The notes under the pieces: model-generated
The model's database searches: none
What the model saw: only the letters and a program-made list of their open reading frames with translations
Told to the model about the DNA's origin: nothing
Shown here: piece by piece, positions 8,694 to 17,401 of the stretch
How positions within the stretch are numbered: position 1 is the stretch's first letter
How the letters are laid out: every line of letters starts with the position of its first letter
Program-made: the position numbers and the translations under genes
NCBI RefSeq assembly: GCF_010119245.1
Contig: NZ_WNKG01000008.1
Location: 62,001-126,000 of the forward strand
Source: Cyclobacterium salsum
GTDB taxonomy: Bacteria > Bacteroidota > Bacteroidia > Cytophagales > Cyclobacteriaceae
DNA: 64,000 nt
Direction of reading: 5' to 3'

Positions 8694-9080
8694 TTAATTT
8701 ACCCGGTAAATGTAGGCATCTTTAATCAATACTCCGTTGATATCATTTCCACTAAACCTTATACCTGAAATACCTGGACCTGTGGTTATTGCCATTTTCA
8801 AAATTCCAATTAATTGGTCTTTTGGACTAATTAGCGAAATGGCCTCTAATGGTATATTAATTTCATTCTTATGATCCTGTAAAATTTTTTGAACTTTGGA
8901 ATATAATTTTTTCGGCCCTACTAAATCAAAATCGGGAGCCACAAAAAACAATCTCCATTCTTCTATATCATCTAAAAAAAACCAAAAAGCACTGGATATG
9001 CTCAGATTTGAATCGTCCAAGGCCTCAAGTACCTTCTTTCCCTCCTCAATATCGATATTTACCAATGTTTTTTTATCCAT
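8694..9080 (-). CDS. Hypothetical protein, partner of HEPN protein
   Basis: 128 residues, no signal peptide or membrane segment, family not recognised. Its start overlaps the end of the HEPN gene by 22 bases, so the two are almost certainly cotranscribed and translationally coupled. The sequence has an alternating alpha/beta character (IEEWRLFFVAPDFD, ISGIRFSGNDINGVLIKDAYIYRV) and a conserved-looking acidic N-terminal helix. Small proteins paired with HEPN proteins are often nucleotidyltransferases or antitoxins; no MNT-type GSxxxG/DxD motif is visible here, so its role stays open. The sequence is more AT-rich than the flanking genes, which could reflect transfer. Confidence 0.6.
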   Translation of the reverse strand: MDKKTLVNIDIEEGKKVLEALDDSNLSISSAFWFFLDDIEEWRLFFVAPDFDLVGPKKLYSKVQKILQDHKNEINIPLEAISLISPKDQLIGILKMAITTGPGISGIRFSGNDINGVLIKDAYIYRVN

Positions 9081-9469
9081 GTCATTATTCCATGTTTTTT
9101 GGTTGTAATAGCTGAATATAAATCCAAAGCTTCCAATTCTGAATTTCTTCTATACCGGCTAATTTCGGACCAATCTTTTACGAGGGTCCAATTTAATTGA
9201 AAATTGGGATCAATTAATCTATTCCTCAGATCTATTTCCAATCCCGCAATTTTTACAAGCTTAATTATTTCATGGGTATGACTTTCAATAACAACCTTTT
9301 TATCAGGGAAATCATATTGTTTTGTTTTTTTAGCAATACATGCCTTTAACGCACATTCCACGCTATATCCGCATAAATAATAAGCTCCATCATAGAATTG
9401 ATTATCCAACAGGATTTTTCCTTCCCTTATCCTTAATCGAGACAATTCTTGAAGGCTATTTCTATTCAT
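9059..9469 (-). CDS. HEPN domain-containing protein
   Basis: About 136 residues from the ATG at 9469; a longer reading starts at 9499, but the shorter one begins with a normal-looking MNRNSLQEL. An all-alpha HEPN pattern is clear: LLDNQFYDGAYYLCGYSVE followed by CALKACIAKK, the AYYLxGYSVECALKA signature seen in HEPN families. HEPN proteins bind or cleave RNA or assist nucleotidyltransferases, and many act in toxin-antitoxin or defence contexts. The usual Rx4-6H catalytic motif is not clearly present, so nuclease activity is uncertain. The gene is first in a two-gene unit with the overlapping hypothetical downstream. Base composition is AT-rich compared with the neighbours. Confidence 0.7.
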   Translation of the reverse strand: MNRNSLQELSRLRIREGKILLDNQFYDGAYYLCGYSVECALKACIAKKTKQYDFPDKKVVIESHTHEIIKLVKIAGLEIDLRNRLIDPNFQLNWTLVKDWSEISRYRRNSELEALDLYSAITTKKHGIMTWIKKHW

Positions 9470-9499
9470 TAATACTAATTTTTTTAAAATCAGCGTCAA

Positions 9500-9949
9500 C
9501 GGGCCAAAATTATGGACGCGTTAACCTCTTGGGAATTCTCTTCTTTGCTTTCCCAAATTTCCCTAAAACTAATTAATTTTAGACTTTATTTACCCACTAA
9601 TTCCGATGTCAATATACTGGAAAAATACCATTACACCAAAGATGGGTTTAGGGTTTGAAATCAAATTGGTATAGAAACCTTAAGCGTTTCCTACAGCGTT
9701 GCCAGAAGTCTGCTTTTGGCCGAGGGATTGCTAAGTATGCCATTCGGCAGATGGAGATGGCAAGAGGCTTGCTTCGGCAAATAGCTATTATTCTTCGAAA
9801 AGAATGGATGAATTTCACTCTGCGAAGATAAATACCCGACCTGGCTCCGGATCTTTTACCTGACTTGCAGGACTTATCGGGCAAATACCGCCGGGGTAAC
9901 CTATTTTAAATTTTTTGGTATATTAGACAACTCAAACTAATAGGTTATT
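9500..9949. other. Intergenic region, no confident gene
   Basis: 450 bases between the divergent HEPN and hydrolase genes. The HEPN-proximal part is AT-rich. A + strand frame from 9652 to about 9831 stays open for 60 codons and contains ...WYRNLKRFLQRC... but has no start codon and no family I recognise; it could be a worn gene fragment. No convincing terminator or repeat was seen. Confidence 0.4.
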
Positions 9950-11080
9950 ATGTCAAAGATTTATTGCAAGCCCCATTTTATCCTAATTTTTGTTTTACTG
10001 ACAGCTGCCTTGAATGCGGTGGGCCAAAACAAATACCTGATCTCTCCTGAACGGGAATCCGCCCGTACGGATGCCTACCAACAGCAACTCGAAAATTACC
10101 TGCGCCATTTTCTAGTAGAAGAATACAAAGCCCGTGCGGCCAAGCAGTGGAACCGGGATTACAGCAGCTCTGCGGCCCTTGAACGAAGCGTCAGTCCCAA
10201 CCGCAGGCGATGGGAAGAAGTGCTGAGCCCTCCGGTACTCTTCAAGACCGGACCGCTCGAAACCAAACCCTACCCCCTGGGACAAGTACAAGCCGAATGG
10301 CTCACCCTTCCCCTGGGCATGCTGACAGCGGAAGCGGTACTCGCCTTTCCGGAAGGGGCAAGCGAACAGCGGCCGGTACCGCTGATCATTGTGCAACACG
10401 GCATTGGGAGCACTCCGGAAACACCTTTTACCGCCGGGGCCTACAACGAATACGCCAAAGGACTGCTCGATGCCGGGTTTGCGGTACTGTTGCCGATGAA
10501 TCTACGCTCGGTAGAGCGACGAAATAATGTGGAACGTTACGCTCGCCTCGCGGGCACCAGTTTGCCAGGAATAGAATTGGTTCGGGTGCAGCATTTATTG
10601 GATGCTGTACTTGCGGACCCGCGCCTAGACGAAGCGCGCGTCGGGATGTGGGGCGTCTCTCTGGGCGGGATGGCTACCCTATTCTGGATGCCCCTGGAGT
10701 CCCGGATCAAAGTGGGTGTGATTTCGGCCTGGTTCAATCAACGAAGAAATAAGATGGCGGTGCCGGATGAGCGCTATTCGAGTTTTTCACCCCGGGAAGA
10801 GCATGCCTTTTTCAACGGCTGGTTGACGGAGTTTTCCGATGACGACCTTGTTTCCCTGATCGCTCCCCGGCCTTTGATGATACAACACGGAAAGCAAGAC
10901 AATATAGCGCATTGGCCACAGGTAGTCGAGGAGTATGAAGACGCAGCGCTTCACTACCAACTCCTAAAAATCCCCGAAAAAATAGCATTGGTTTTACACG
11001 AGGGCGGTCATGAGGCGATAGTGGAGGAAGGGGTAAGGTTTATGACTCACTGGCTAACTGGAACCATTAACGAAAAATAG
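9950..11080 (+). CDS. Secreted alpha/beta hydrolase (dienelactone-hydrolase/acetyl-xylan-esterase-like)
   Basis: 376 residues with an N-terminal signal peptide (ILIFVLLTAALNAVGQ). After a helical segment, an alpha/beta hydrolase fold starts near residue 125. PLIIVQHGIG (144-153) provides the oxyanion region, GVSLGG (235-240) the nucleophile elbow with Ser237, and the probable acid and His lie in HGKQDN (Asp317) and HEGGHEAI (His354). The protein is exported and probably acts as an esterase on small esters or acylated sugars; the substrate is unknown. It is a single gene with its own upstream gap, pointing the same way as the sugar utilization genes that follow. An acyl-hydrolase role would fit the other esterases of this region. 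Confidence 0.8.
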   Translation: MSKIYCKPHFILIFVLLTAALNAVGQNKYLISPERESARTDAYQQQLENYLRHFLVEEYKARAAKQWNRDYSSSAALERSVSPNRRRWEEVLSPPVLFKTGPLETKPYPLGQVQAEWLTLPLGMLTAEAVLAFPEGASEQRPVPLIIVQHGIGSTPETPFTAGAYNEYAKGLLDAGFAVLLPMNLRSVERRNNVERYARLAGTSLPGIELVRVQHLLDAVLADPRLDEARVGMWGVSLGGMATLFWMPLESRIKVGVISAWFNQRRNKMAVPDERYSSFSPREEHAFFNGWLTEFSDDDLVSLIAPRPLMIQHGKQDNIAHWPQVVEEYEDAALHYQLLKIPEKIALVLHEGGHEAIVEEGVRFMTHWLTGTINEK

Positions 11081-11414
11081 CTGATTAAATCGTCCTTTCT
11101 GACTACATCGGCCGCTTTTCCATTTACACACTGCTACCAGGTTAATAGCAGGGATTTTTTTTAAGACAATGAATTCCGAAGAAAAAGCCTTTGAGAATGG
11201 GTTTTCTATTTAAAATTTGGACTAATTTCATTAAACCTTTTTAAAAACAGTTTTTAGTTGAACTATAAAATCGACTTAACCCTTTTATACACCCAATAGA
11301 CTAAAAATTCCAGAGAGAGTAATCCGCTTTTTAAAAATACCCTTTCGCCCCCTCTAGTAGACAAATTATCACCAGCTTAGAAGTTTGATTAATTTCCCAA
11401 GTACCAATTCCCTT
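11081..11414. other. Intergenic region, nothing assignable
   Basis: AT-rich DNA between the hydrolase and the outer-membrane protein gene. A few T- and A-runs are present (11153-11165, 11236-11251) but I found no stable hairpin with a U tract, and no gene or repeat. Confidence 0.4.
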
Positions 11415-12692
11415 ATGAATAAAACATTAGTAATCGCAACCGTTTTTTTGATCTTTAGTGGCACACTTGCTTCCCAGACCATTATAGATGCTTCAGAAAA
11501 TGATTCATCAGGTATAAAAACCCTGGAAATACGGAGTCAGGATTTTATTTCAGTGTTTTTGGATTGCCGAGGCTGCGACGACAACTTTATCCGACAGCAG
11601 ATTGATTTTGTCAAATACGTTAGAGATCCGACCTTAGGACAAGTACATCTTTTTATAAATTCTCAAGGTACCGGCAGCGGTGGACGTGCTTTCTCTCTTT
11701 CATTTATAGGAAAAGGTGAATTTGAAGGAATCAACAACAAATTGACATACAACTCTCTCCAAACTTCTACCAGAGATGAAGAAAGAAAAGGACTGAATTC
11801 CATTATAAAATTAGGTCTAGTACCTTATGTGGCCCACACTTCCATAGCTGAGAAGCTTGTTGTTTCTATTTCTGACGTGGAATTTCAGCAGGCACCTGAA
11901 AAGGATAACTGGAACAACTGGATTTTTGAGATTTATGGAGGCATCAACTTTGAAAAAGAAACAAGTAAAAGTGCTCTTGACCTGAGATACGGTTTTTCTG
12001 CGGATCATATTACCGAAAATTGGCGAATTCGCCTTCGTCCCTATTTCAATTATAATCGAATAAATTTCATTAGAAACGAGGAAGAATTCCAGAGTATCCT
12101 TCACCGGAATGGATTTTATGGGCGCGCGGTAAAAAGTATCAATTCCCATTGGTCGGTAGGTTTGTTCAACACCATGATTTCTTCGACTTATGGAAATATT
12201 GACTTCGGAATCTCAGTAAGGCCCGCTATTGAATACAGTTTTTATCCTTATGAAGAAGCGCTTCGAAAGGAAGTTACCCTTGCCTACAGCGCAGGATTTG
12301 ACAAGCGAAGTTATATGGAAGAAACCGTATTTGGAAAACTTGCAGAAACCCTTCCCAATCATGCACTGGAATTTGGAGTGAGAATCCGACAACCATGGGG
12401 TTCGTTAAGGGTAGAGCTTGAAGGATCTCAGTTCTTACATGATATGAGCAAAAACCGGCTTTCTTTTGAAAGTGACCTTTCCTGGAGAATCTATAAAGGG
12501 TTGTCGGTCAACTTAAGGTCTGAATTTGACATCGTGCGGGACCAGTTATCCCTGCCTGCTGGAGATATATCAGTAGAAGACATTTTGTTGCAGCAGCGTC
12601 AGCTGGCTACCAACTATGGAGTCTCGGTAACATTTGGAGTCGCCTATAGCTTTGGATCCATGTATAACAGTGTCGTGAACACCAGACTTTGA
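11415..12692 (+). CDS. Probable outer-membrane beta-barrel protein, function unknown
   Basis: About 425 residues from the ATG at 11415, chosen because it starts directly with a signal peptide (MNKTLVIATVFLIFSGTLAS); an in-frame ATG at 11385 would add ten unlikely residues. The mature N-terminus has the segment VFLDCRGCDDNFIRQQ and then VHLFINSQGTGSGGRAF, seen in a Bacteroidota family of unknown function whose two Cys may form a disulfide. From about residue 180 on, alternating aromatic strands (FEIYGGINF, WRIRLRPYFNYN, YGVSVTFGVAYSF) look like a transmembrane beta-barrel, although the protein ends in RL rather than an aromatic residue. Outer-membrane location is therefore likely. No link to the neighbouring hydrolases is evident. 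Confidence 0.68.
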   Translation: MNKTLVIATVFLIFSGTLASQTIIDASENDSSGIKTLEIRSQDFISVFLDCRGCDDNFIRQQIDFVKYVRDPTLGQVHLFINSQGTGSGGRAFSLSFIGKGEFEGINNKLTYNSLQTSTRDEERKGLNSIIKLGLVPYVAHTSIAEKLVVSISDVEFQQAPEKDNWNNWIFEIYGGINFEKETSKSALDLRYGFSADHITENWRIRLRPYFNYNRINFIRNEEEFQSILHRNGFYGRAVKSINSHWSVGLFNTMISSTYGNIDFGISVRPAIEYSFYPYEEALRKEVTLAYSAGFDKRSYMEETVFGKLAETLPNHALEFGVRIRQPWGSLRVELEGSQFLHDMSKNRLSFESDLSWRIYKGLSVNLRSEFDIVRDQLSLPAGDISVEDILLQQRQLATNYGVSVTFGVAYSFGSMYNSVVNTRL

Positions 12693-12892
12693 TTTTTTTT
12701 GCAATTTAAGGCTAGACAAACGCAAGGAACAATGCAGGAGCCTATTTCAATTCGGTAAAAACGGGACAATTCATTTTAATCACCCTCAAAACCAAATAAA
12801 GGGTCAGCTTTTTGCAGACAATGGTTGAAACACGCTCCGTTAGGAGCTTCCGCTGAAAACTTGCTATATTTAACCAACCAAATCTCCATCGA

Positions 12893-13810
12893 ATGAACCG
12901 GCTTTTTCTTATCCTGGCAACGCTCGTTTTTCTTCAGGGAAACGCATCCGCCCAAAATCAATCCCTCAAAGTCATCACCTACAATATCTGGAATGGATTT
13001 GACTGGGGGAAAGACCTGGAACGGGAAAAGGCCATGGTTCAATGGTTGAAAGAACAGGATGCGGACGTCATCGGCTTTCAGGAGCTCAATGCCTTTACCC
13101 CGGAGAAACTTGAGCAGATGGCTCTTGAATGGGGACACCCCTATTCCCTGCTTTTAAAGGAAGACGGGTATCCGATAGGCATTACTTCAAAGACACCACT
13201 GGAACTCAAAAGCCGCCTGCTGGGAGGATTCTGGCACGGGATGCTGCACGCCAAAACCCGCGACATCGACTTTCTGGTGGTGCACCTCAGCCCCCAGGAT
13301 TGGCAATTCCGGCGATCGGAAGCAGAGATTGTTTCAACCTATATCGAAAATGTACTGGTCAAAAACCAGCAGGACAAATACATGGTTATCGGTGATTACA
13401 ACGCCCATTCCCCCTTTGACGCCGGATTTGATCTTGCCCATCCGGAAACCCTTCACCGCAATCAGGAAGGGGATAGCCTACGATTCGCAGAAAAGGGCGC
13501 GGAAGCCTTCCAGACACTACGTAACGGCAGCTTTGACTACAGCGTCATGTCCCGGTTTTTATCCCTTCCCCTGATCGACGTGGTCCAAATCCATACGGAA
13601 GAAAAGCGGAAATCCTCCTTCCCTACGCCCTTGATCACGCAGGATTTTTCCCCCGAAGAACGGGCCGGCTACCGGCAGCGCATTGATTACATCCTGGTCA
13701 GCCCCTTTTTCGAATTTCGCTGTACCGATGCCCAGGTAATCAACACCGGAACACCGGACAGGCTGTCCGATCACTATCCGGTCGTTGCATCCTTTGCCTG
13801 GGACGAATAA
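12893..13810 (+). CDS. Exported endonuclease/exonuclease/phosphatase (EEP) family protein
   Basis: 305 residues with a signal peptide ending near ASAQ (residue 21). EEP-fold motifs are complete: TYNIWN with Asn31, GFQELN with the metal-binding Glu64, VVHLSPQ near 130, GDYNAHS (167-173) with Asp168 and Asn170, and SDHYPV near the C-terminus with the catalytic Asp-His pair. Members cleave phosphodiester bonds in DNA, RNA, phospholipids or phosphorylated sugars. Export argues for scavenging of extracellular phosphodiesters rather than a DNA repair role. The gene stands alone, with 200 bases upstream and a long gap downstream. Confidence 0.85.
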   Translation: MNRLFLILATLVFLQGNASAQNQSLKVITYNIWNGFDWGKDLEREKAMVQWLKEQDADVIGFQELNAFTPEKLEQMALEWGHPYSLLLKEDGYPIGITSKTPLELKSRLLGGFWHGMLHAKTRDIDFLVVHLSPQDWQFRRSEAEIVSTYIENVLVKNQQDKYMVIGDYNAHSPFDAGFDLAHPETLHRNQEGDSLRFAEKGAEAFQTLRNGSFDYSVMSRFLSLPLIDVVQIHTEEKRKSSFPTPLITQDFSPEERAGYRQRIDYILVSPFFEFRCTDAQVINTGTPDRLSDHYPVVASFAWDE

Positions 13811-14602
13811 TCCTGAAAGAAATTTTTGGATAAAATTGGAATATTGAAGGATTACTGAAAAAGTAGCATACCCCGACTATCCGCAGCGGGGAGGACCACA
13901 AATAGCTGGCACTATCTGAGCCTTTGTGAGCTTGTCAGAGCAGAAGTCCAAAAAGATCAAACATTCATCACGAGAAGCGGGTGATGGATTGGGATATGAT
14001 ATTCATTCATGTCATCTGGATGGGAAGCCAAAATTTCATTGCAGAAATGAGTGTAAAATTTTCCTCCTTTTTCCCGATGAGCGTAAAAAATCAATAAATT
14101 TACCCTTGTAGTTGATTATGTTTGACAGAACTATTCCATACTACGATCTCCCCCTACTCTCTCCAACACCCCTTTTTCCTTTAGCACATTGATGTGCCAC
14201 CTTACCGTTGAAAAGTGAATACCTAACTCAATGGATATTTTCCCTAACGATATTTTAGTTTTTTTTTACTAATTCCGTAATCTCTTCTTGCTTATCGGGA
14301 AGGTCGATTGTGTCATGTACGCATCCAAACTACCCCCAAAATCCATTTTACCCATACTCGTTTGTCCCACCAAACCTGCTTCTTCAGGCTTCTCCCTGCA
14401 GGAGAATATAAAAATATATTTAGGTCTTTTGCCCTAGATTGTATATTTTTGGCCGGATTAGTTTTAAAAAAATATGCAGGTATGCATCCGAATGGCCTTT
14501 TGAAAGATATGGCCTATTTACCAGATCGGGAGCTCGGAAGATAAATTCATCCACCAGCTTTCTACTCAGGTATAGGTTGCTCCGTGGAACAAACTGTATG
14601 CT
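13811..14602. other. Long gap with only a regulator fragment
   Basis: Nearly 800 bases without an intact gene. The only recognisable content is a minus-strand helix-turn-helix fragment at 14131-14334, described separately. Short + strand frames here (for example 13926-14111) have no coding character. The last 60 bases form the leader of the symporter gene. Confidence 0.5.
14131..14334 (-). pseudogene. Fragment of a winged-HTH protein C-terminus, frameshifted
   Basis: On the minus strand the translation reads DTIDLPDKQEEITELVKKN, meets a stop at an A8 run (around 14260-14268), and continues one frame over as ISLGKISIELGIHFSTV, WHINVLKEKGVLERVGGD and a TAG at 14131-14133. This is the winged helix seen at the C-terminus of AlbA/RecG-like and Fic-type regulators (ISIxxIAxxLGIxxSTVxRHIxxLKExGxLERVG). 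The upstream part is absent; a stop in frame lies near 14334. It is a dead 3' gene end, probably left after a deletion. Confidence 0.55.
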
Positions 14603-16201
14603 ATGAATTCAATGGAATTAGTAGATCTTTTGGTAATCGTAGGCTACCTGCTAGGCATCGTCGGTATCGGGCTTTTTTCCGTTCGGAAAAAGAAACAAAC
14701 GAGCGAGGGCTATTTTTTAGCGGGCAAATCATTGTCATGGGCAGTAATCGGCGCCTCCCTCTTTGCCTCCAATATTTCTACCGTACACCTGGTAGGTCTG
14801 GCCGAATCCGGGTTTACGGATGGCATTCTTTGGGGAAATTTTGAGTGGTTCTCCGGAATTGAACTCCTCATCCTTGCCTTTGTATTCATTCCCTTTTACC
14901 TGCGTACCAAAATCACTACCCTACCCCAGTTTCTGGAAAAACGCTATGATTCCCGATCCCGGGTGGTGTTGGCCATATTCAGCATCCTTGCGGCACTCTT
15001 TATGCACATTGGGGTAAGTTTATATGCCGGAGCCGTCGTATTTGAAAATGTATTCGGAATCAGTATTCCGGTTTCAATTGTCATCATAGCCCTGGCGACG
15101 GGGGTATATACGATTGTTGGGGGCTTGACTTCCGTTGTGATTACGGAAGCGGTTCAGACAGTCATTTTGATTGCCGGTTCATTTACCATTACCCTATTGG
15201 CCATCTACCGCCTGCCGGAAATCGGCATTACGTCCTATGAGGAACTTAAAGTAGCCGTGGACCCGGATCGCTTGAAAATTGTAAGTTTTGATACGGCCAA
15301 AACGGGGTTTTCTTTTACCGACATGCTGTTTGGACACCTGATTTTGGGCCTCTGGTATTGGTGCACGGATCAGACCATTGTGCAGCGCGTCTTGGGTGCC
15401 CGTTCGGAAAAGCAGGCCAAGCTAGGCGCTTTATTTGCCGGATTCCTAAAAATCCTACCCGTATTCATCATGGTTATTCCGGGGATTTTAGCCTTTGCTT
15501 TGTTTCGGCAAGAAATAGGAAATGACACCAAAAGTGTCCTGCCGGTAATGATAACCCAATTAATGCCGATCGGACTGAAAGGGCTCATGGTGGCGGCACT
15601 CCTGGCTGCAGTTATGAGCAGTGTGGCTGCGGCTATCAATAGTTGCTCCACGCTGATTGTTTATGACGTATTCAATAAACTAAAACCCAACCTACCTGAT
15701 AGGAGAAAAATCTTTATCGGAAGGGTGACGGGCGTGGTGGTCTTACTTTCTGCTGTGATTTGGTCCCCTTTCCTGGGGAATTTGGGAACTATATTTGAAT
15801 TGATCAACCAAATGTTTTCCATACTTGCTCCGTCGATCGTAGCCGTTTTCCTGTTGGGAATACTATCTTCCAGAGGAACGGCAAATGCGGCGTTCTACAC
15901 GCTTTTGATCGGCAGTTTGTTCGCTGCTTCGGTATTTATTGTGGAAAAGTACCTGCCCATCGGAGGAATTTCAAATTACATATCCAGTCCTGAGGGGCTG
16001 GGTATCAACTGGCTAAAGCAAACCTATCTGTTCTTCATTTTCTCTTCCTTGCTCTATGCCGCTATTTCCTATTTTGATAAAAAAGACCAGGTCATTTTCC
16101 CTGGGTTTTACTTAAAAGTTCGCAGTCCTTCCACCCTTGTTAATTGGCTGAGTGTCGGTTTAATACTCACCATGTTGGTCTTGTACTGGACTTTCTATTA
16201 A
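14603..16201 (+). CDS. Sodium/solute symporter (SSS/SLC5 family)
   Basis: 532 residues with about 14 hydrophobic segments and the SSS signature region: SEGYFLAGKSLSWAVIGASL and FASNISTVHLVGLAESG near the N-terminus. Na+-coupled sugar transporters of the SLC5 family share this LAGR/K-S--W pattern and length. It should sit in the inner membrane and import a monosaccharide or sugar acid. It is followed by an oxidoreductase (49 bp) and an L-fuconate-dehydratase-like gene, so L-fucose, L-galactose or their acids are the likely cargo; this is inference from context. ATG at 14603 is the first start; MELVDLL ten bases later would also work. Confidence 0.88.
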   Translation: MNSMELVDLLVIVGYLLGIVGIGLFSVRKKKQTSEGYFLAGKSLSWAVIGASLFASNISTVHLVGLAESGFTDGILWGNFEWFSGIELLILAFVFIPFYLRTKITTLPQFLEKRYDSRSRVVLAIFSILAALFMHIGVSLYAGAVVFENVFGISIPVSIVIIALATGVYTIVGGLTSVVITEAVQTVILIAGSFTITLLAIYRLPEIGITSYEELKVAVDPDRLKIVSFDTAKTGFSFTDMLFGHLILGLWYWCTDQTIVQRVLGARSEKQAKLGALFAGFLKILPVFIMVIPGILAFALFRQEIGNDTKSVLPVMITQLMPIGLKGLMVAALLAAVMSSVAAAINSCSTLIVYDVFNKLKPNLPDRRKIFIGRVTGVVVLLSAVIWSPFLGNLGTIFELINQMFSILAPSIVAVFLLGILSSRGTANAAFYTLLIGSLFAASVFIVEKYLPIGGISNYISSPEGLGINWLKQTYLFFIFSSLLYAAISYFDKKDQVIFPGFYLKVRSPSTLVNWLSVGLILTMLVLYWTFY

Positions 16202-16249
16202 ATAAGAAAATAAATCCTGTAGCTGAAAAAAATAATTTTATACGAAGAA

Positions 16250-17317
16250 ATGCAATTTAACCAACGCCCGGTAATTCCTGAGAACCCGCTTCCGATTGTC
16301 ATCATAGGAGCAGGCGGCATTGTGCGCGATGCCCATCTCCCTGCCTACGCCATGGCAAAATTCCCGGTCGCTGGTATCTATGATGTATCTCCTGGCAAAG
16401 CTGAATCCCTGGCGGAATCGGTTGGTATGGTGCAGGGTGCATTTGATTCCCTGGATTTGCTAATCCGAAAGGCCCGGGAAGTTGGAGCTGTATTCGATCT
16501 GGCTCTTCCCGCCGACCAAATCCTTGAAATTTTAGGGCGATTACCCGATGGATCGGCGGTGTTGATACAGAAACCCATGGGGGAGAACCTGAAAGAGGCC
16601 AGCAAAATAAGGGAGCTCTGCCGAAAAAAGTCGCTGGTGGCGGCAGTCAATTTTCAACTTAGGCATGCCCCATTTATGTTAGCGGCTAAAGATGTGATTC
16701 GTCAGGGGCTGATCGGGGAAGTGTTTGACATGGAGTTTAAAGTGTGTGTGTATACCCCCTGGGAATTATGGGAATTCCTGAAAAACAAACCAAGGTTGGA
16801 AATTTTATATCATAGCATCCATTACGTGGATACGGTCAGGGACTTTTTGGGTAATCCTGCTCAGGTATATGCCAATACGATAAAACACCCGAATAATAGC
16901 TCCTTGGCGGCTACCAGAAGCACCATCGTTCTGGACTATGATCACTTTAAACAAGCTCGTATCCTTACCAATCATGGCCACGATTACGGACCGAAACACC
17001 AGGAATCTTACCTTAAGATAGAAGGAACCCAGGGTGCAATTAAGATACAAATCGGGGTTTCCTTCGATTATCCAAAAGGCAGGCCTTCGACATTTGAATA
17101 TTACAGCAAAAAAGCCAAAGAAAAGGGCTGGCAGGAGCTTCTATTGACCGGAGATTGGTTTCCAGATGCATTTATTGGCCCCATGGCAACCTTGCAGCAG
17201 CACTTCAAAACCCCTTCGGAAGCGCTTCCCACTGCGGTGGAAGATGCCTTCCAAACCATGCGTTTGGTCGAAAAACTGTATGAATCAAATGCGCAGGATG
17301 GATTGACTTTCGAATAA
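16250..17317 (+). CDS. Gfo/Idh/MocA family NAD(P)-dependent oxidoreductase
   Basis: 355 residues. The N-terminal Rossmann domain shows VIIGAGGIVRDAHLPA (residues 17-32), a beta-alpha-beta nucleotide motif, and the conserved EKP element appears as QKP (107-109) with catalytic Lys108. A C-terminal alpha/beta domain carries the HSIHYVDTVRDFLG helix, whose His residues commonly belong to the active site. Such enzymes oxidise sugars, sugar acids or inositols. Position between the symporter and the fuconate-dehydratase-like enzyme suggests oxidation of the imported sugar to a lactone or acid, or of an intermediate. There is no signal peptide, so it is cytoplasmic. Confidence 0.85.
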   Translation: MQFNQRPVIPENPLPIVIIGAGGIVRDAHLPAYAMAKFPVAGIYDVSPGKAESLAESVGMVQGAFDSLDLLIRKAREVGAVFDLALPADQILEILGRLPDGSAVLIQKPMGENLKEASKIRELCRKKSLVAAVNFQLRHAPFMLAAKDVIRQGLIGEVFDMEFKVCVYTPWELWEFLKNKPRLEILYHSIHYVDTVRDFLGNPAQVYANTIKHPNNSSLAATRSTIVLDYDHFKQARILTNHGHDYGPKHQESYLKIEGTQGAIKIQIGVSFDYPKGRPSTFEYYSKKAKEKGWQELLLTGDWFPDAFIGPMATLQQHFKTPSEALPTAVEDAFQTMRLVEKLYESNAQDGLTFE

Positions 17318-17401
17318 CATTGAAATTGAAAAGAATATACTCGCTGCAGGGCTATTAGCTAAGGAAGCAAAACCTTGCAGCAACCTTAACATGCAAAATG
17401 A

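Noticed and set aside
9648-9884. Minus-strand 78-residue frame
   Set aside because: Arg/Cys-rich composition, no start context, no recognised family.
13926-14111. + strand 61-residue frame in the gap before the symporter
   Set aside because: No coding character, no motif and a poor start context.
17343-17381. Hairpin between the oxidoreductase and the fuconate-dehydratase-like gene as a terminator
   Set aside because: Loop is 21 bases and there is no U tract; it is more likely neutral or a processing site.
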